64,000 nucleotides of DNA from Rubrivivax gelatinosus (lineage in GTDB: Bacteria > Pseudomonadota > Gammaproteobacteria > Burkholderiales > Burkholderiaceae_C). Under the pieces are notes generated by a model that ran no database searches, had not been told where the DNA came from, and saw only the letters and a list, made by a program, of their open reading frames with translations. Location of the stretch: the NCBI RefSeq assembly GCF_004340905.1, contig NZ_SLXD01000014.1, forward strand, positions 124,001 to 188,000, in the 5' to 3' direction. Position 1 is the first letter of the stretch. Each line of letters begins with the position of its first letter. The translations under genes were made by a program, and so were the position numbers. Of the stretch, positions 19,613 to 29,259 are shown piece by piece.

Positions 19613-19620
<8 letters not shown>
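18667..19620 (-). CDS. DUF58 domain-containing protein
   Basis: The 317-residue protein has the DUF58 core DLREYQLFDDVRHIDWNVTAR, followed by RDLTAWFLLDLSPSVDFG, a degenerate VWA-like fold. DUF58 proteins are regular partners of MoxR ATPases and VWA proteins, probably as a chaperone or assembly module for membrane-protein or metal-centre maturation. The start is GTG at 19620, eight bases inside the end of the MoxR gene; the stop overlaps the downstream VWA gene. The three genes form a coupled operon. Confidence 0.88.
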
Positions 19621-20626
<1,006 letters not shown>

Positions 20627-20648
20627 GAAACTCTCCGTAGGGCGCCGC

Positions 20649-21581
20649 TCAGAACGGCGGCATGCCGGCGGCGGCCGCGGCATTTTCGATCGGCACGGCA
20701 AAGCCGATGCCGACGAAGGTGCGTTCCTCCGACGGGTTCAGGATGGCGGTCACGATGCCGACGACCTGGCCGTCCATCGTCACCAGCGGGCCGCCCGAGT
20801 TGCCGGGGTTGGCGGCGGCGTCGAACTGGATCAGGTTGGTCAGCGTGCGTTTGCCCGTCTCGGAACGGAACTCGCGGTTGAGCCCCGAGACGACGCCGTA
20901 GCTCGTCGACGGCCCGATGCCGAAGGGGTGGCCGACGGCGATCACGTGCTCGCCCGGGCGCAGGTCGGCGGTGCTGCGCATCGTGGCCGCGGCGAGGTCG
21001 TCGGGGATGTGGTCGGCGCGCAGCACCGCCAGGTCGTTCTCGGCCTGCACCCCCACCAGACGGGCACGCGACTCGGTGCCGTCGGCGAAGCTCACGCGCA
21101 CCCGGTGCGCGCCCCAGACGACGTGCAGGTTGGTGAGGATGGTGCCGTTGTCGATGACGACCACGCCGGTGCCCAGGCTGCGCCGCATCGCGCGTTCGGA
21201 GTCGTCGAGCCGGCGGCCGTCGTCGTTCTCGTCCATCAGGCCGACGACCCGCACCACCGACGGCGCGACGGCCTCGTAGGCCTTGGCCGCCGCCGAAGGC
21301 AGCGGCTCCTTCTCGAGCGAGGCGCGCACCGCGGCGTCGATGTCGTCCTGGGTCAGCACGCGAGCGCCGGGGCGCAGCGGCCCGGTGGCCAGCAGCGCGA
21401 CCACCGCGACGGCGGCGCCGGCAGCGGCCCACAGCGCCTCGGCCGGCACGCGGCGCCGACGTGCGGGCACGCCAGCCACGGGCGCGCCGGCCGGGGATGT
21501 CTCGGCATCTGGCGGGGCGGCGGCAGGCGGGGCGGCCTCGGCGGGCCGGCGCGAACGGCTGTAGAGCGGTGCCTTCTTCAT
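20649..21581 (-). CDS. membrane-anchored trypsin-like serine protease (S1C-like, no PDZ)
   Basis: The 310-residue protein has an Ala/Pro-rich cytoplasmic N-terminus (1-48), one membrane helix (~50-68) and a periplasmic protease domain. The catalytic triad reads H153 (TNLHVV), D183 (ENDLAVL) and S262 (NPGNSGGP). The core resembles DegP/HtrA, but the chain ends soon after GFAVPIEN with no PDZ domain. I use the ATG at 21581, which has AGGAG spaced correctly; an ATG 18 bases upstream is also open. It sits 22 bases upstream of the MoxR operon on the same strand. Confidence 0.88.
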   Translation of the reverse strand: MKKAPLYSRSRRPAEAAPPAAAPPDAETSPAGAPVAGVPARRRRVPAEALWAAAGAAVAVVALLATGPLRPGARVLTQDDIDAAVRASLEKEPLPSAAAKAYEAVAPSVVRVVGLMDENDDGRRLDDSERAMRRSLGTGVVVIDNGTILTNLHVVWGAHRVRVSFADGTESRARLVGVQAENDLAVLRADHIPDDLAAATMRSTADLRPGEHVIAVGHPFGIGPSTSYGVVSGLNREFRSETGKRTLTNLIQFDAAANPGNSGGPLVTMDGQVVGIVTAILNPSEERTFVGIGFAVPIENAAAAAGMPPF

Positions 21582-21669
21582 CGTCGTGGGCTCCTGCACC
21601 GGGAACCGCCGGAGACGGTAACACGTTCGGCCGACCTCCCGAACCCGGCTTCGGCGGCATCATCGCGCC

Positions 21670-22572
21670 ATGTGGATCGACACGCATTGCCATCTCGACG
21701 CCGCGGAATTCGACGCCGACCGCGACGCCGTCGTCGAACGTGCACGCGCCGCGGGCGTCGCGATGCAGGTGATCCCGGCGGTCCAGGCGGCCCACTTCGA
21801 CGCCGTGCGTGAACTCGCGCAGCGCCACGGCCTGGCCTACGCGCTGGGCATCCATCCGCTGTATGTCGGCCACGCCGCCGACGAGGACCTGGAGCGCCTG
21901 GCCGACGAACTGCGCCGCCGCCGCGACGACCCGCGCCTGGTGGCCGTCGGCGAGATCGGGCTGGACCTGTTCGTGCCTGGCCTGGACCTCGAGCGCCAGC
22001 GCCGCTTCTACCTCGCGCAGCTGGCGCTGGCGCGCGACGCCGGCCTGCCGGTGATCCTGCACGTGCGCCGTTCGGCTGACCTGCTGCTGCACGGGCTGCG
22101 CCGCGTCGAGGTGGCCGGCGGCATCGCCCACGCCTTCAATGGCAGCGAGGCCCAGGCGGCGCAGTTCGCCGCGCTCGGCCTGCGGCTGGGTTTCGGCGGC
22201 GCGATGAGCTTCGAGCGTGCGCTGCAGATCCGCCGCCTGGCCGCGACGCTGCCCGACACCGTGCCGGTGCTGGAGACCGACGCGCCCGACATCCCGCCGC
22301 AGTGGCTGTACCGCAGCGCCGCCGAGCGTGCCGCCGGCGCCGCGCCGGGGCGCAACGAGCCGTGCGAGCTGCCCCGCATCGCCGGCACGCTGGGCGCGCT
22401 GCGCGGCTGGACGCCGGAGCACACCGCCGCGGTCACGACGGCCAACGCGTTCGCGGCGCTGCCGCGCCTGGCGGCGCTGCCGCGCCTGGCGGCGCTGCCG
22501 CGCCTGGCGGCGCTGCCGCGCCTGGCGGCGCTGCCGCGCCTGGCGGCGCTGGGCACCGAGCCGTCGCCATGA
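21670..22572 (+). CDS. TatD family metal-dependent hydrolase
   Basis: The 300-residue protein has TatD motifs: DTHCHLD near the start, VGEIGLDLF, PVILHVRRS, GIAHAFNGS and LETDAPDIPP. The aspartate/histidine set for two metals is complete. TatD enzymes are cytosolic DNases or hydrolases of the amidohydrolase-like fold. The C-terminal helix after TANAF is expanded by five perfect copies of AALPRL plus a half copy, encoded by 18-bp tandem repeats, before GTEPSP and the stop. Its stop overlaps the next ATG (ATGA). Confidence 0.92.
   Translation: MWIDTHCHLDAAEFDADRDAVVERARAAGVAMQVIPAVQAAHFDAVRELAQRHGLAYALGIHPLYVGHAADEDLERLADELRRRRDDPRLVAVGEIGLDLFVPGLDLERQRRFYLAQLALARDAGLPVILHVRRSADLLLHGLRRVEVAGGIAHAFNGSEAQAAQFAALGLRLGFGGAMSFERALQIRRLAATLPDTVPVLETDAPDIPPQWLYRSAAERAAGAAPGRNEPCELPRIAGTLGALRGWTPEHTAAVTTANAFAALPRLAALPRLAALPRLAALPRLAALPRLAALGTEPSP
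22453..22551 (+). repeat. 18-bp in-frame minisatellite, 5.5 copies, inside tatD
   Basis: The unit gcggcgctgccgcgcctg occurs five times without a single mismatch (22453-22542), followed by the first nine bases of a sixth. Because 18 is divisible by three, gain or loss of a unit changes protein length by six residues without shifting frame or breaking the overlap with the next gene. Perfect identity of all copies suggests recent expansion or ongoing slippage. Confidence 0.95.
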
Positions 22573-23066
22573 CCGGGCGCCTCGTCGGCCTGGCGCCGGT
22601 GGCCGATGCACGCACCCGCCTGGTCGTGCTCGGCAGCTTTCCGAGCGTCGCCTCGCTCGGCGCGGGGCAGTACTACGCCCATCCGCGCAATCATTTCTGG
22701 CCCATCCTGTCGGCGCTGTGGGGGCTGGACCTGCGCGCGCTGCCTTATCCCGAGCGGCTTCAGCAGATGCTGAGCCGCGGCCTGGGCCTCTGGGACGTCT
22801 ACGCCGCCTGCCGCCGTGAAGGCAGCCTGGACACCGCGATCGAGGCCGCCGAGCTCAACGACTTCGCCGCGCTGCGCCGCCTGGCGCCGGCGCTGCAGGC
22901 GGTGGCGCACAACGGCGGCGAGTCGGCGCGCACGATGCGGCGGCTGCAGGCGCTGGGGCTGACGACGCTGCGCCTGCCGTCCACCAGCCCGGCCAACGCC
23001 AGCTGGAGCTTCGAGCGCAAGCTCGCCGCCTGGCGCGAGGTCTTCGCCGCGCACGGCCTGGCCTGA
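22569..23066 (+). CDS. DNA-deoxyinosine (hypoxanthine-DNA) glycosylase, UDG superfamily family 6
   Basis: The 165-residue protein has the HDG-type opening VVLGSFPSVASLGAGQYYAH followed by PRNHFWPIL, and a late LPSTSPANASWSFERKL segment that matches the DNA-intercalating loop of the UDG superfamily. Family 6 enzymes remove hypoxanthine arising from adenine deamination. The ATG overlaps the tatD stop, so translation depends on tatD. The length (~165) is normal for the family. Confidence 0.88.
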   Translation: MTGRLVGLAPVADARTRLVVLGSFPSVASLGAGQYYAHPRNHFWPILSALWGLDLRALPYPERLQQMLSRGLGLWDVYAACRREGSLDTAIEAAELNDFAALRRLAPALQAVAHNGGESARTMRRLQALGLTTLRLPSTSPANASWSFERKLAAWREVFAAHGLA

Positions 23067-23140
23067 GCTGCGCCCTGCGGCCCCGTGCCGGGGCCCGGTC
23101 ACAATGCGGCGCCAAGAGCAAGTGCAGGGAGATCCCGAAA

Positions 23141-25924
23141 ATGTCACGAGGGTGGAGGCGCTGGTGGGCGGCGCTGGCGACGGGACTGCTGGCCGCCGGG
23201 ACGGCGGCGGCGGCGCCGAAGACGGCCGGTTTCGAGATCGGCCGCGAGCCGGCCTGGGTGCAGCCGATGTCGGCCAGCGGTCTGGACGCCGGCCTGCCGG
23301 CGGCGCCGCTGCAGGTGCTGCTGGTCGACCAGCAGACCCGCCTGCCGGCCGGGCGCGGGCCCAGCGAGCGCTACCGCCACATCGTGCGCCAGGTGCGCGA
23401 CGGCAGCGGCCTGGAGAACGCGGCGCAGATCAGCATCGAGTTCGACCCGAGCTACGAGCGCCTGACGCTGCACCGGCTGGAACTGCGCCGCGGCGGTGCG
23501 CGCATCGACAAGCTCGCCGCGCGCCGCGTGCGCCTGCTCGACCGCGAGACCGGGCTGGAACAGCAGCGCCTGGACGGCCGGCGCACGGCCTCCATCGTGC
23601 TGGACGACGTGCGGGTCGGTGACCGCATCGAGTTCGCCTACACGCTCGTCGGCGACAACCCGGTGTTCGACGGCCGTTTCGTCCAGGTCGACTGGACACG
23701 CCACGGCCTGGGGCCGACCGGCCTGTACCGCTACCGCCTGCTGGCGCCGGCGCAGCGCACGATCCACCACCGCGCCGGCGCCGCCGAGGTGGCCGACGGC
23801 GGCCGCACTGCCGACGGCCTGCGCGTCACCGAGTTCCGCCGCCGCGGGGTGCCGCGTTTCGTCGAGGATTCGTACGCCCCGGCCGACAGCTGGCTCGACG
23901 ACATGCTGCAGCTCAGCGAGTTCGCCGACTGGGGCGAGGTCGCGCGCTGGGCCGAGGCGCTGTTCGCGCCCGCGCTGCGGCCCTCGGCCGAAGTCTCGGC
24001 GCAGGCCGAGGCACTGCGCGGCACCGACCCTGGAACCCGGCTGCTGGCGCTGCTGGACTTCGTGCAGACCCAGGTGCGCTACTTCGGCACCGAGATCGGC
24101 GCCAGCTCGCACCGCCCGGCGCCGGCCGCGCAGACGCTGGCCCAGCGCTACGGCGACTGCAAGGACAAGGTCGTGCTGCTCGGCGCGCTGGCCAGCGCGG
24201 CCGGCGTGCGCGCCACGCCGGTGCTGGTGTCCAGCACGATGCGCCGCGACGTCGCGGCGATGCTGCCCAGCCCGCTGGCCTTCGACCACGTCGTCGCCGA
24301 GCTGCAGCCCGAAGGGCGCAGCCTGCTCGTCGACCCCACGCGTTCGATGCAGACCGGGCCCCTGGACGAACGCATCGCGCGTGGCCTGGGCTGGGGCCTG
24401 CCGGCACGCGCCGACGCCGCGGCGCTGGTCGAGCTTCCCTCGCATCAGGGCCAGCTGCAGGGCGAGGGCGAGGACACCCTGCGTTTCGCCTCGTTGTCGC
24501 AGCCGGCGGTCTTCGAATCGGTGCAGACCTATTACGGCGACATCGCCGAATCGCTGCGCTCCGAGCGCGCGGCGCGCGGGGCCGAGGAGTTCGAGCGCAG
24601 CGCGCGCGCCGACCACCTGCGCCTGTACCCCGGACTGGTGGCCGACGGCGCGCTGGAGGTCGCCGACGTGCCGGGCCGCAACGCGCTGCGGCTGGTGCAG
24701 CGCTACACGCTGGCGCCGCCCTGGCGTTTCCCCGAGCAGCGGGTCTTCGCCGCCGACTACGGCCTGCCGCTGCCGATGTCGGTGCTGCGCCTGCCCGACA
24801 GCTCGGATCGGCCGCGCGGCCTGCGCCTGGCGCTGCCCGGGCGTTATCGCCAGAGCGTGGAGTTCCGGTTCGCCGAGCCCACCTTCGGGCGCAGCAGCAG
24901 CTCGCGCGCCGAGGAGTCGGCGCCGGCCTTCCGTCTGCAGCTGCGCGCCGAGATGGCGCCGCAGTCGCAGCGCCTGGACGCCGAGCTGGAGATGCTGCAG
25001 GACCGCGTCGCCGCGGCCGACTTCCCGGCCTATCGCGAACGCCTGGTGCGCGCCTTCGGCCGCCTGGCCGGCACGGTGCAGGTGCCGGCGGTGAGCCCGG
25101 CGCAGGCCGAGCTGATGCGCCAGCGCTACGCCGCGCTGGACACCCAGCTGCGTTCGGGCCGGCTGCGCATCGTCACCGAGATGCAGCGCGAGTCGCTCGG
25201 CCGCCGCGTGCTGCTCGACGCCGTGCTCGCCGGCGACCGCCTGTCGCCGGGCCTGCGCGCCCAGACGCTGACCGAACGCGCGATGCTGCTGGACCACCTG
25301 GGCGAGACCGACGCCGCACGCGCCGATCTGCAGGCCGCGCTGGCGCTGGACGGCGAGGCCGCGGCCACGCACGCCGCCGCGGCGGTCAACGCGCTGATCC
25401 GCGGCGCCTACGGCGAGGCCGAACACGCCGCCGACGAGGCGCTGCGCCGTGCACCTTCGGACATCGAGTCGCTGCAGACCCGCGCCCGCGCCGCCTACCT
25501 GCGCGGCGACGGCGCCGCGGCGCGTGCCGGCTTCGAGACCGCGCTGAAGGACCGCACGGTGCGCGAGGCCGGCTACGCGCCGATCTGGCTGTACCTGGCG
25601 GTGCGCCGCGCCGGCGCCGACGGCGCCGCGGCGCTGCGCCAGGTGGCGCCGGCCGGCCAGCGCGCCTGGCCGCATCCGGTGGCGCGCTGGCTGGCCGGCG
25701 AGGCCAGCTTCGACGACGCGCTGGCCGCCACGCGCGAGGGCGGCCGTGGCGACCCGGGGCGCGAGTGCGAGCTGCAGTTCTTCGCCGGACAGAAGGCCCT
25801 GCTCGACGGCGACCGTGCCGCGGCACGGCGCCATTTCCGCCGCGCCGTCGACACCGGCGTCACCGAATACGTCGAGTACGGCCTGTCCCGGCTCGAGCTC
25901 CAGCGCCTGGACGGCGCCCGCTGA
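23141..25924 (+). CDS. DUF3857 / transglutaminase-like / TPR exported protein
   Basis: The 927-residue protein has a signal peptide (WWAALATGLLAAGTAAAA). A DUF3857 beta domain (~40-250) is followed by a transglutaminase-like domain with C340 (YGDCKDK), H383 (FDHVV) and D398 (VDPT), which looks catalytically complete. Another beta region follows, and the C-terminal third is TPR-like helices with alanine-rich repeats. GGGAG precedes the ATG. Related proteins are uncharacterised and thought to act in the periplasm or at the outer membrane. The stop overlaps the next start (TGATG), coupling it to the spermidine-synthase-like gene. Confidence 0.85.
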   Translation: MSRGWRRWWAALATGLLAAGTAAAAPKTAGFEIGREPAWVQPMSASGLDAGLPAAPLQVLLVDQQTRLPAGRGPSERYRHIVRQVRDGSGLENAAQISIEFDPSYERLTLHRLELRRGGARIDKLAARRVRLLDRETGLEQQRLDGRRTASIVLDDVRVGDRIEFAYTLVGDNPVFDGRFVQVDWTRHGLGPTGLYRYRLLAPAQRTIHHRAGAAEVADGGRTADGLRVTEFRRRGVPRFVEDSYAPADSWLDDMLQLSEFADWGEVARWAEALFAPALRPSAEVSAQAEALRGTDPGTRLLALLDFVQTQVRYFGTEIGASSHRPAPAAQTLAQRYGDCKDKVVLLGALASAAGVRATPVLVSSTMRRDVAAMLPSPLAFDHVVAELQPEGRSLLVDPTRSMQTGPLDERIARGLGWGLPARADAAALVELPSHQGQLQGEGEDTLRFASLSQPAVFESVQTYYGDIAESLRSERAARGAEEFERSARADHLRLYPGLVADGALEVADVPGRNALRLVQRYTLAPPWRFPEQRVFAADYGLPLPMSVLRLPDSSDRPRGLRLALPGRYRQSVEFRFAEPTFGRSSSSRAEESAPAFRLQLRAEMAPQSQRLDAELEMLQDRVAAADFPAYRERLVRAFGRLAGTVQVPAVSPAQAELMRQRYAALDTQLRSGRLRIVTEMQRESLGRRVLLDAVLAGDRLSPGLRAQTLTERAMLLDHLGETDAARADLQAALALDGEAAATHAAAAVNALIRGAYGEAEHAADEALRRAPSDIESLQTRARAAYLRGDGAAARAGFETALKDRTVREAGYAPIWLYLAVRRAGADGAAALRQVAPAGQRAWPHPVARWLAGEASFDDALAATREGGRGDPGRECELQFFAGQKALLDGDRAAARRHFRRAVDTGVTEYVEYGLSRLELQRLDGAR

Positions 25925-26715
25925 TGTTTCCGATGGCCGATCAAGACCTTTCCTCCCTGCCCGAAGCGACGCTCAGCGAATCCGACGGCGTGCGTTACCT
26001 GCACCTGGGCTCGATCTGGGTGCAGGGCGCGATGCGCATCCGCAAGCCCCAGGTCGTCGAGCTGGAATACGTGCAGCGCATGCTCGCCAGCCTGCTGTGG
26101 CTGCCCACCGAGGCCATCGGCCAGGGGCGCGCGCTGCAGCTCGGGCTGGGCGCGGCGGCGATCACGCGCTTCACGCACAAGGCGCTGCGCATGCCGACGA
26201 CGGTGGTCGAGCTCAACCCGCAGGTCGTCGCCGTGTGCCGCAACTGGTTCCACCTGCCGGCCGAGGCCGACGTCGTGGTGGCCGACGCCGGGCGCTGGCT
26301 GCACGAGCAGGCCGAGCCGCAGAGCGTGCAGCTGCTGCATGTCGACCTCTACGACCACGAGGCCGCCGCGCCGGTCCTCGACGACGAAGGCTTCTACGCC
26401 GGCTGCCGCGCGGTGCTGGAAGACGGCGGCCTGATGAGCGTGAACCTCTTCGGCCGCGACGCCAGCTTCGAGCGCAGCATCGCGCGCATCGCCGCGGTCT
26501 TCGGCGCCGACCAGGTCTGGAGCCTGCGGCCGACGAAGGAGGGCAACACCGTCGTCGTCGCCGGCCGTCATGTCGAGATGCCGGCGCGCAACGTGCTGAC
26601 CGAACGCGCCGCGACAATCGAGGCGCGTTTCGGCGCCTACGGCCTGCCGGCGCGCAAGTGGCTGCGCATGCTCAGGCCCTACGCCGGGCCGCAACCCGCA
26701 CGAGAGGCACGATGA
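25924..26715 (+). CDS. spermidine synthase-like methyltransferase-fold protein
   Basis: The 263-residue Rossmann-fold protein has ALQLGLGAAAITRF (cofactor loop), TTVVELNPQVVAVCRNWF (acidic residue of strand 2) and LLHVDLYDHEAAAPVL. It belongs to the spermidine-synthase-like superfamily. The aspartates needed for polyamine chemistry are not clearly conserved, so true spermidine synthase activity is doubtful. It overlaps the previous stop by one base and the next ATG by four (ATGA). Confidence 0.75.
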   Translation: MFPMADQDLSSLPEATLSESDGVRYLHLGSIWVQGAMRIRKPQVVELEYVQRMLASLLWLPTEAIGQGRALQLGLGAAAITRFTHKALRMPTTVVELNPQVVAVCRNWFHLPAEADVVVADAGRWLHEQAEPQSVQLLHVDLYDHEAAAPVLDDEGFYAGCRAVLEDGGLMSVNLFGRDASFERSIARIAAVFGADQVWSLRPTKEGNTVVVAGRHVEMPARNVLTERAATIEARFGAYGLPARKWLRMLRPYAGPQPAREAR

Positions 26716-28490
26716 ACCGCAAGACCCCGCGTGGAAGGCTCGACTGGCGCCAGCTGCTCGACTGGCTGCGCGAGGACGGCTGGATCACGCCGGCCGATGC
26801 CGAGCGCGTGGTGCGGCGTTTCGGCGCCGGCGCCTCCAGCCTGCATGCGCTGGTGCGTCTGGGCGGCGCGGGGCTGGTGCGCGCCGGCAGCGGCGAGGCG
26901 CTGGACACCGAGGCGCTGACCGCCTGGCTGGCCGGCCGCGCCGGCATGCCCTATCTGCGCATCGACCCGCTGCGCGTGGACGTCGGCCGTGTCGCCGAGG
27001 TGATGAGCGTGCACTACGCCGAGAGCCGCCGGGCGCTGCCGGTGGCGGTGTCGCCGACCGAGGTCACGGTGGCCACCGCCGAGCCCTTCGACGTCGACTG
27101 GGTGAGCGAGATCGAGGCCCACACCCGGCGCACGCTGCGCCTGGTGGTCGCCAACCCCGAGGACGTGCGCCGCTACACGACCGAGTTCTACGCCCTGGCC
27201 AAGTCGGTGCGCGCGGCGCAGAAGAGCGGCGAGGTCTCGGCGGTGGCGAGCTTCGAGCAGCTGGTCGAGCTCGGCCGCGCCAAGGGCACGCTGGACGCCA
27301 ACGACCAGGGCGTGGTGCAGGTCGTCGACTGGCTCTGGCAGTACGCCTTCGACCAGCGCGCCAGCGACATCCACCTCGAGCCGCGGCGCGACATGGGCGC
27401 GATCCGCTTTCGCATCGACGGCGTGCTGCACACCGTCTACCAGGTGCCGCTGACGGTGATGAGCGCGATGGTCGCGCGCATCAAGCTGCTCGGCCGCATG
27501 GACGTCGTCGAGCGCCGCCGGCCGCTGGACGGGCGCATCAAGACCGTGCGCCCCGATGCCGGCGGCAGCCGCGGCGGCGAGGTCGAGATGCGGCTGTCGA
27601 CCATGCCCACGGCCTTCGGCGAGAAGCTGGTGATGCGCATCTTCGACCCCGAGACCGTGGTCAAGGGCGTCGAGGCGCTGGGCTTCGGCGCCGCCGAGGC
27701 CCGGGCCTGGCAGGAGCTGACCGGCCGTGCGCACGGCATCATCCTCGTCACCGGCCCGACCGGCAGCGGCAAGACGACGACGCTCTACGCGACGCTGAAG
27801 GCGCTGGCCAACGAGACGGTCAACGTCTGCACGATCGAGGACCCGATCGAGATGATCGAGCCGGCGTTCAACCAGACCCAGGTGCAGCAGTCCATCGACA
27901 TGGGTTTCGCCGAAGGCCTGCGCGCGCTGATGCGCCAGGACCCGGACATCATCATGGTCGGCGAGATCCGCGACCTGGCCACCGCCGAGATGGCGATCCA
28001 GGCCGCGCTCACCGGCCACCTGGTCTTCAGCACGCTGCACACCAACGACGCCGCGAGCGCCATCACGCGCCTGGCCGACCTGGGCGTGCCGCCCTACCTG
28101 ATCTCGGCCACCGTGATCGGCGTGCTCGCGCAGCGCCTGACGCGCACGCTGTGCCCGGCCTGCAGGCAGCCCGACGACGCCAGCACGCGCGAGACGCTGG
28201 AGGCCGTGGTCAAGCCCTGGCGGCTGTCGGGCGGCATCCGCGCCTACAAGCCGGTGGGCTGCCTGGAGTGCCGCCACACCGGCTACCGCGGCCGCGCCGG
28301 GCTCTACGAGCTGCTGGTGATGGACGAGGCCGCGCGCTCGCACGTGCATCCGACACTGGACGCCGACGCGCTGCGCCGCCAGGGCATCAAGGGCGGCATG
28401 CGCCCGCTGCGCCTGGCCGGCGCGATGAAGGTCGCCGAGGGCGTGACGACGATCGAGGAAGTGCTGCGCAGCACGCCCTCGCTGCAGTAG
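26712..28490 (+). CDS. GspE/PulE/PilB-type secretion ATPase
   Basis: The 592-residue AAA-type hexameric ATPase has an N-terminal GspE_N-like domain (~1-160), the core N2 domain with RASDIHLEPRRD, Walker A GPTGSGKTTT (348-357), the Asp box TIEDPIE, Walker B DPDIIMVGEIRD and the His box STLHTNDA. It also has the zinc tetracysteine C481/C484/C517/C520. Such ATPases power pilus or type II pseudopilus assembly at the inner membrane. No other secretion gene is nearby. Its N-terminal 70 residues look like a winged-helix-like extension. Confidence 0.9.
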   Translation: MNRKTPRGRLDWRQLLDWLREDGWITPADAERVVRRFGAGASSLHALVRLGGAGLVRAGSGEALDTEALTAWLAGRAGMPYLRIDPLRVDVGRVAEVMSVHYAESRRALPVAVSPTEVTVATAEPFDVDWVSEIEAHTRRTLRLVVANPEDVRRYTTEFYALAKSVRAAQKSGEVSAVASFEQLVELGRAKGTLDANDQGVVQVVDWLWQYAFDQRASDIHLEPRRDMGAIRFRIDGVLHTVYQVPLTVMSAMVARIKLLGRMDVVERRRPLDGRIKTVRPDAGGSRGGEVEMRLSTMPTAFGEKLVMRIFDPETVVKGVEALGFGAAEARAWQELTGRAHGIILVTGPTGSGKTTTLYATLKALANETVNVCTIEDPIEMIEPAFNQTQVQQSIDMGFAEGLRALMRQDPDIIMVGEIRDLATAEMAIQAALTGHLVFSTLHTNDAASAITRLADLGVPPYLISATVIGVLAQRLTRTLCPACRQPDDASTRETLEAVVKPWRLSGGIRAYKPVGCLECRHTGYRGRAGLYELLVMDEAARSHVHPTLDADALRRQGIKGGMRPLRLAGAMKVAEGVTTIEEVLRSTPSLQ

Positions 28491-28497
28491 GCCGGCT

Positions 28498-29259
28498 TCA
28501 GCGCCGCGCCGGCGCCTCGAACCGCACGCCGTCGGCCGCCAGCGCCTGGCGCAGGCTGCGCGCGAAGGCGAGCGCACCGGGCTGGTCGCCGTGCAGGCAC
28601 AAGGTGTCGGCGCGCAGCGCGACGAGGCGGCCGCTGCGCGCCTGCACGTGCCCGTCCAGCATCCGCCGCACCTGGGCCAGCGCGGCCTGCTCGTCCTCGA
28701 TCATCGCGCCCGGCGTGCCGCGCGGCGCGAGCGAACCGTCGTCGTCGTAGGCGCGGTCGGCGAACACCTCCTCGGCGACCTGGAGCCCGCGGGCCGCGGC
28801 GGCGGCCACCATCTCGCTGCCGGCCAGGCCGTAGAACACGAGCCCCGGGTCGACGTCGTGCACCGCCTGCGCCAGCGCGTCGGCCAGCGCGCGGTCTCGT
28901 GCCGCCATGTTGTAGAGCGCGCCGTGCGGCTTGACGTGGTTCAGCCGGCCGCCGGCGGCGTGCACGAAAGCCGCCAGCGCGCCGACCTGGTAGACCGTCA
29001 TCGCGTAGGCGTCGGCGGGCGAGACCTGCATCGTGCGGCGGCCGAAACCCTGCAGGTCGGGCAGCCCGGGGTGGGCGCCGACCCGCACGCCGCGCGCCAC
29101 CGCCGCGCCGGCGACGCGGCGCATCGTCTGCGGGTCGCCGGCATGGAAGCCGCAGGCGATGTTGGCCGAGGTCACGTGCTCCAGCAGCGCGAGGTCGTCG
29201 CCCAGGGTCCAGGCGCCGAAACCTTCGCCCATGTCGCAGTTCAGGTCCAGGGTCTTCAT
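28498..29259 (-). CDS. pxpA: 5-oxoprolinase subunit PxpA (LamB/YcsF family)
   Basis: The 253-residue protein shows the family hallmarks DLNCDMGEGFG at the start, SANIACGFHAGDP, GAHPGLPDLQGFGRR and HVKPHGALYN. PxpA is one of three subunits of the bacterial ATP-dependent 5-oxoprolinase, which opens 5-oxo-L-proline to glutamate. It is the last gene of the pxpB-pxpC-pxpA order and its ATG overlaps the pxpC stop. It converges on the GspE-type gene with a 7-base gap. Confidence 0.95.
   Translation of the reverse strand: MKTLDLNCDMGEGFGAWTLGDDLALLEHVTSANIACGFHAGDPQTMRRVAGAAVARGVRVGAHPGLPDLQGFGRRTMQVSPADAYAMTVYQVGALAAFVHAAGGRLNHVKPHGALYNMAARDRALADALAQAVHDVDPGLVFYGLAGSEMVAAAAARGLQVAEEVFADRAYDDDGSLAPRGTPGAMIEDEQAALAQVRRMLDGHVQARSGRLVALRADTLCLHGDQPGALAFARSLRQALAADGVRFEAPARR

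Noticed and set aside
22453..22551. CRISPR or recombination site in tatD
   Set aside because: Repeats are directly adjacent, in frame and coding, so this is a minisatellite.
25924..26715. True spermidine synthase (speE)
   Set aside because: The fold is right but polyamine-specific acidic residues are not evident and no speD/speA gene is near.
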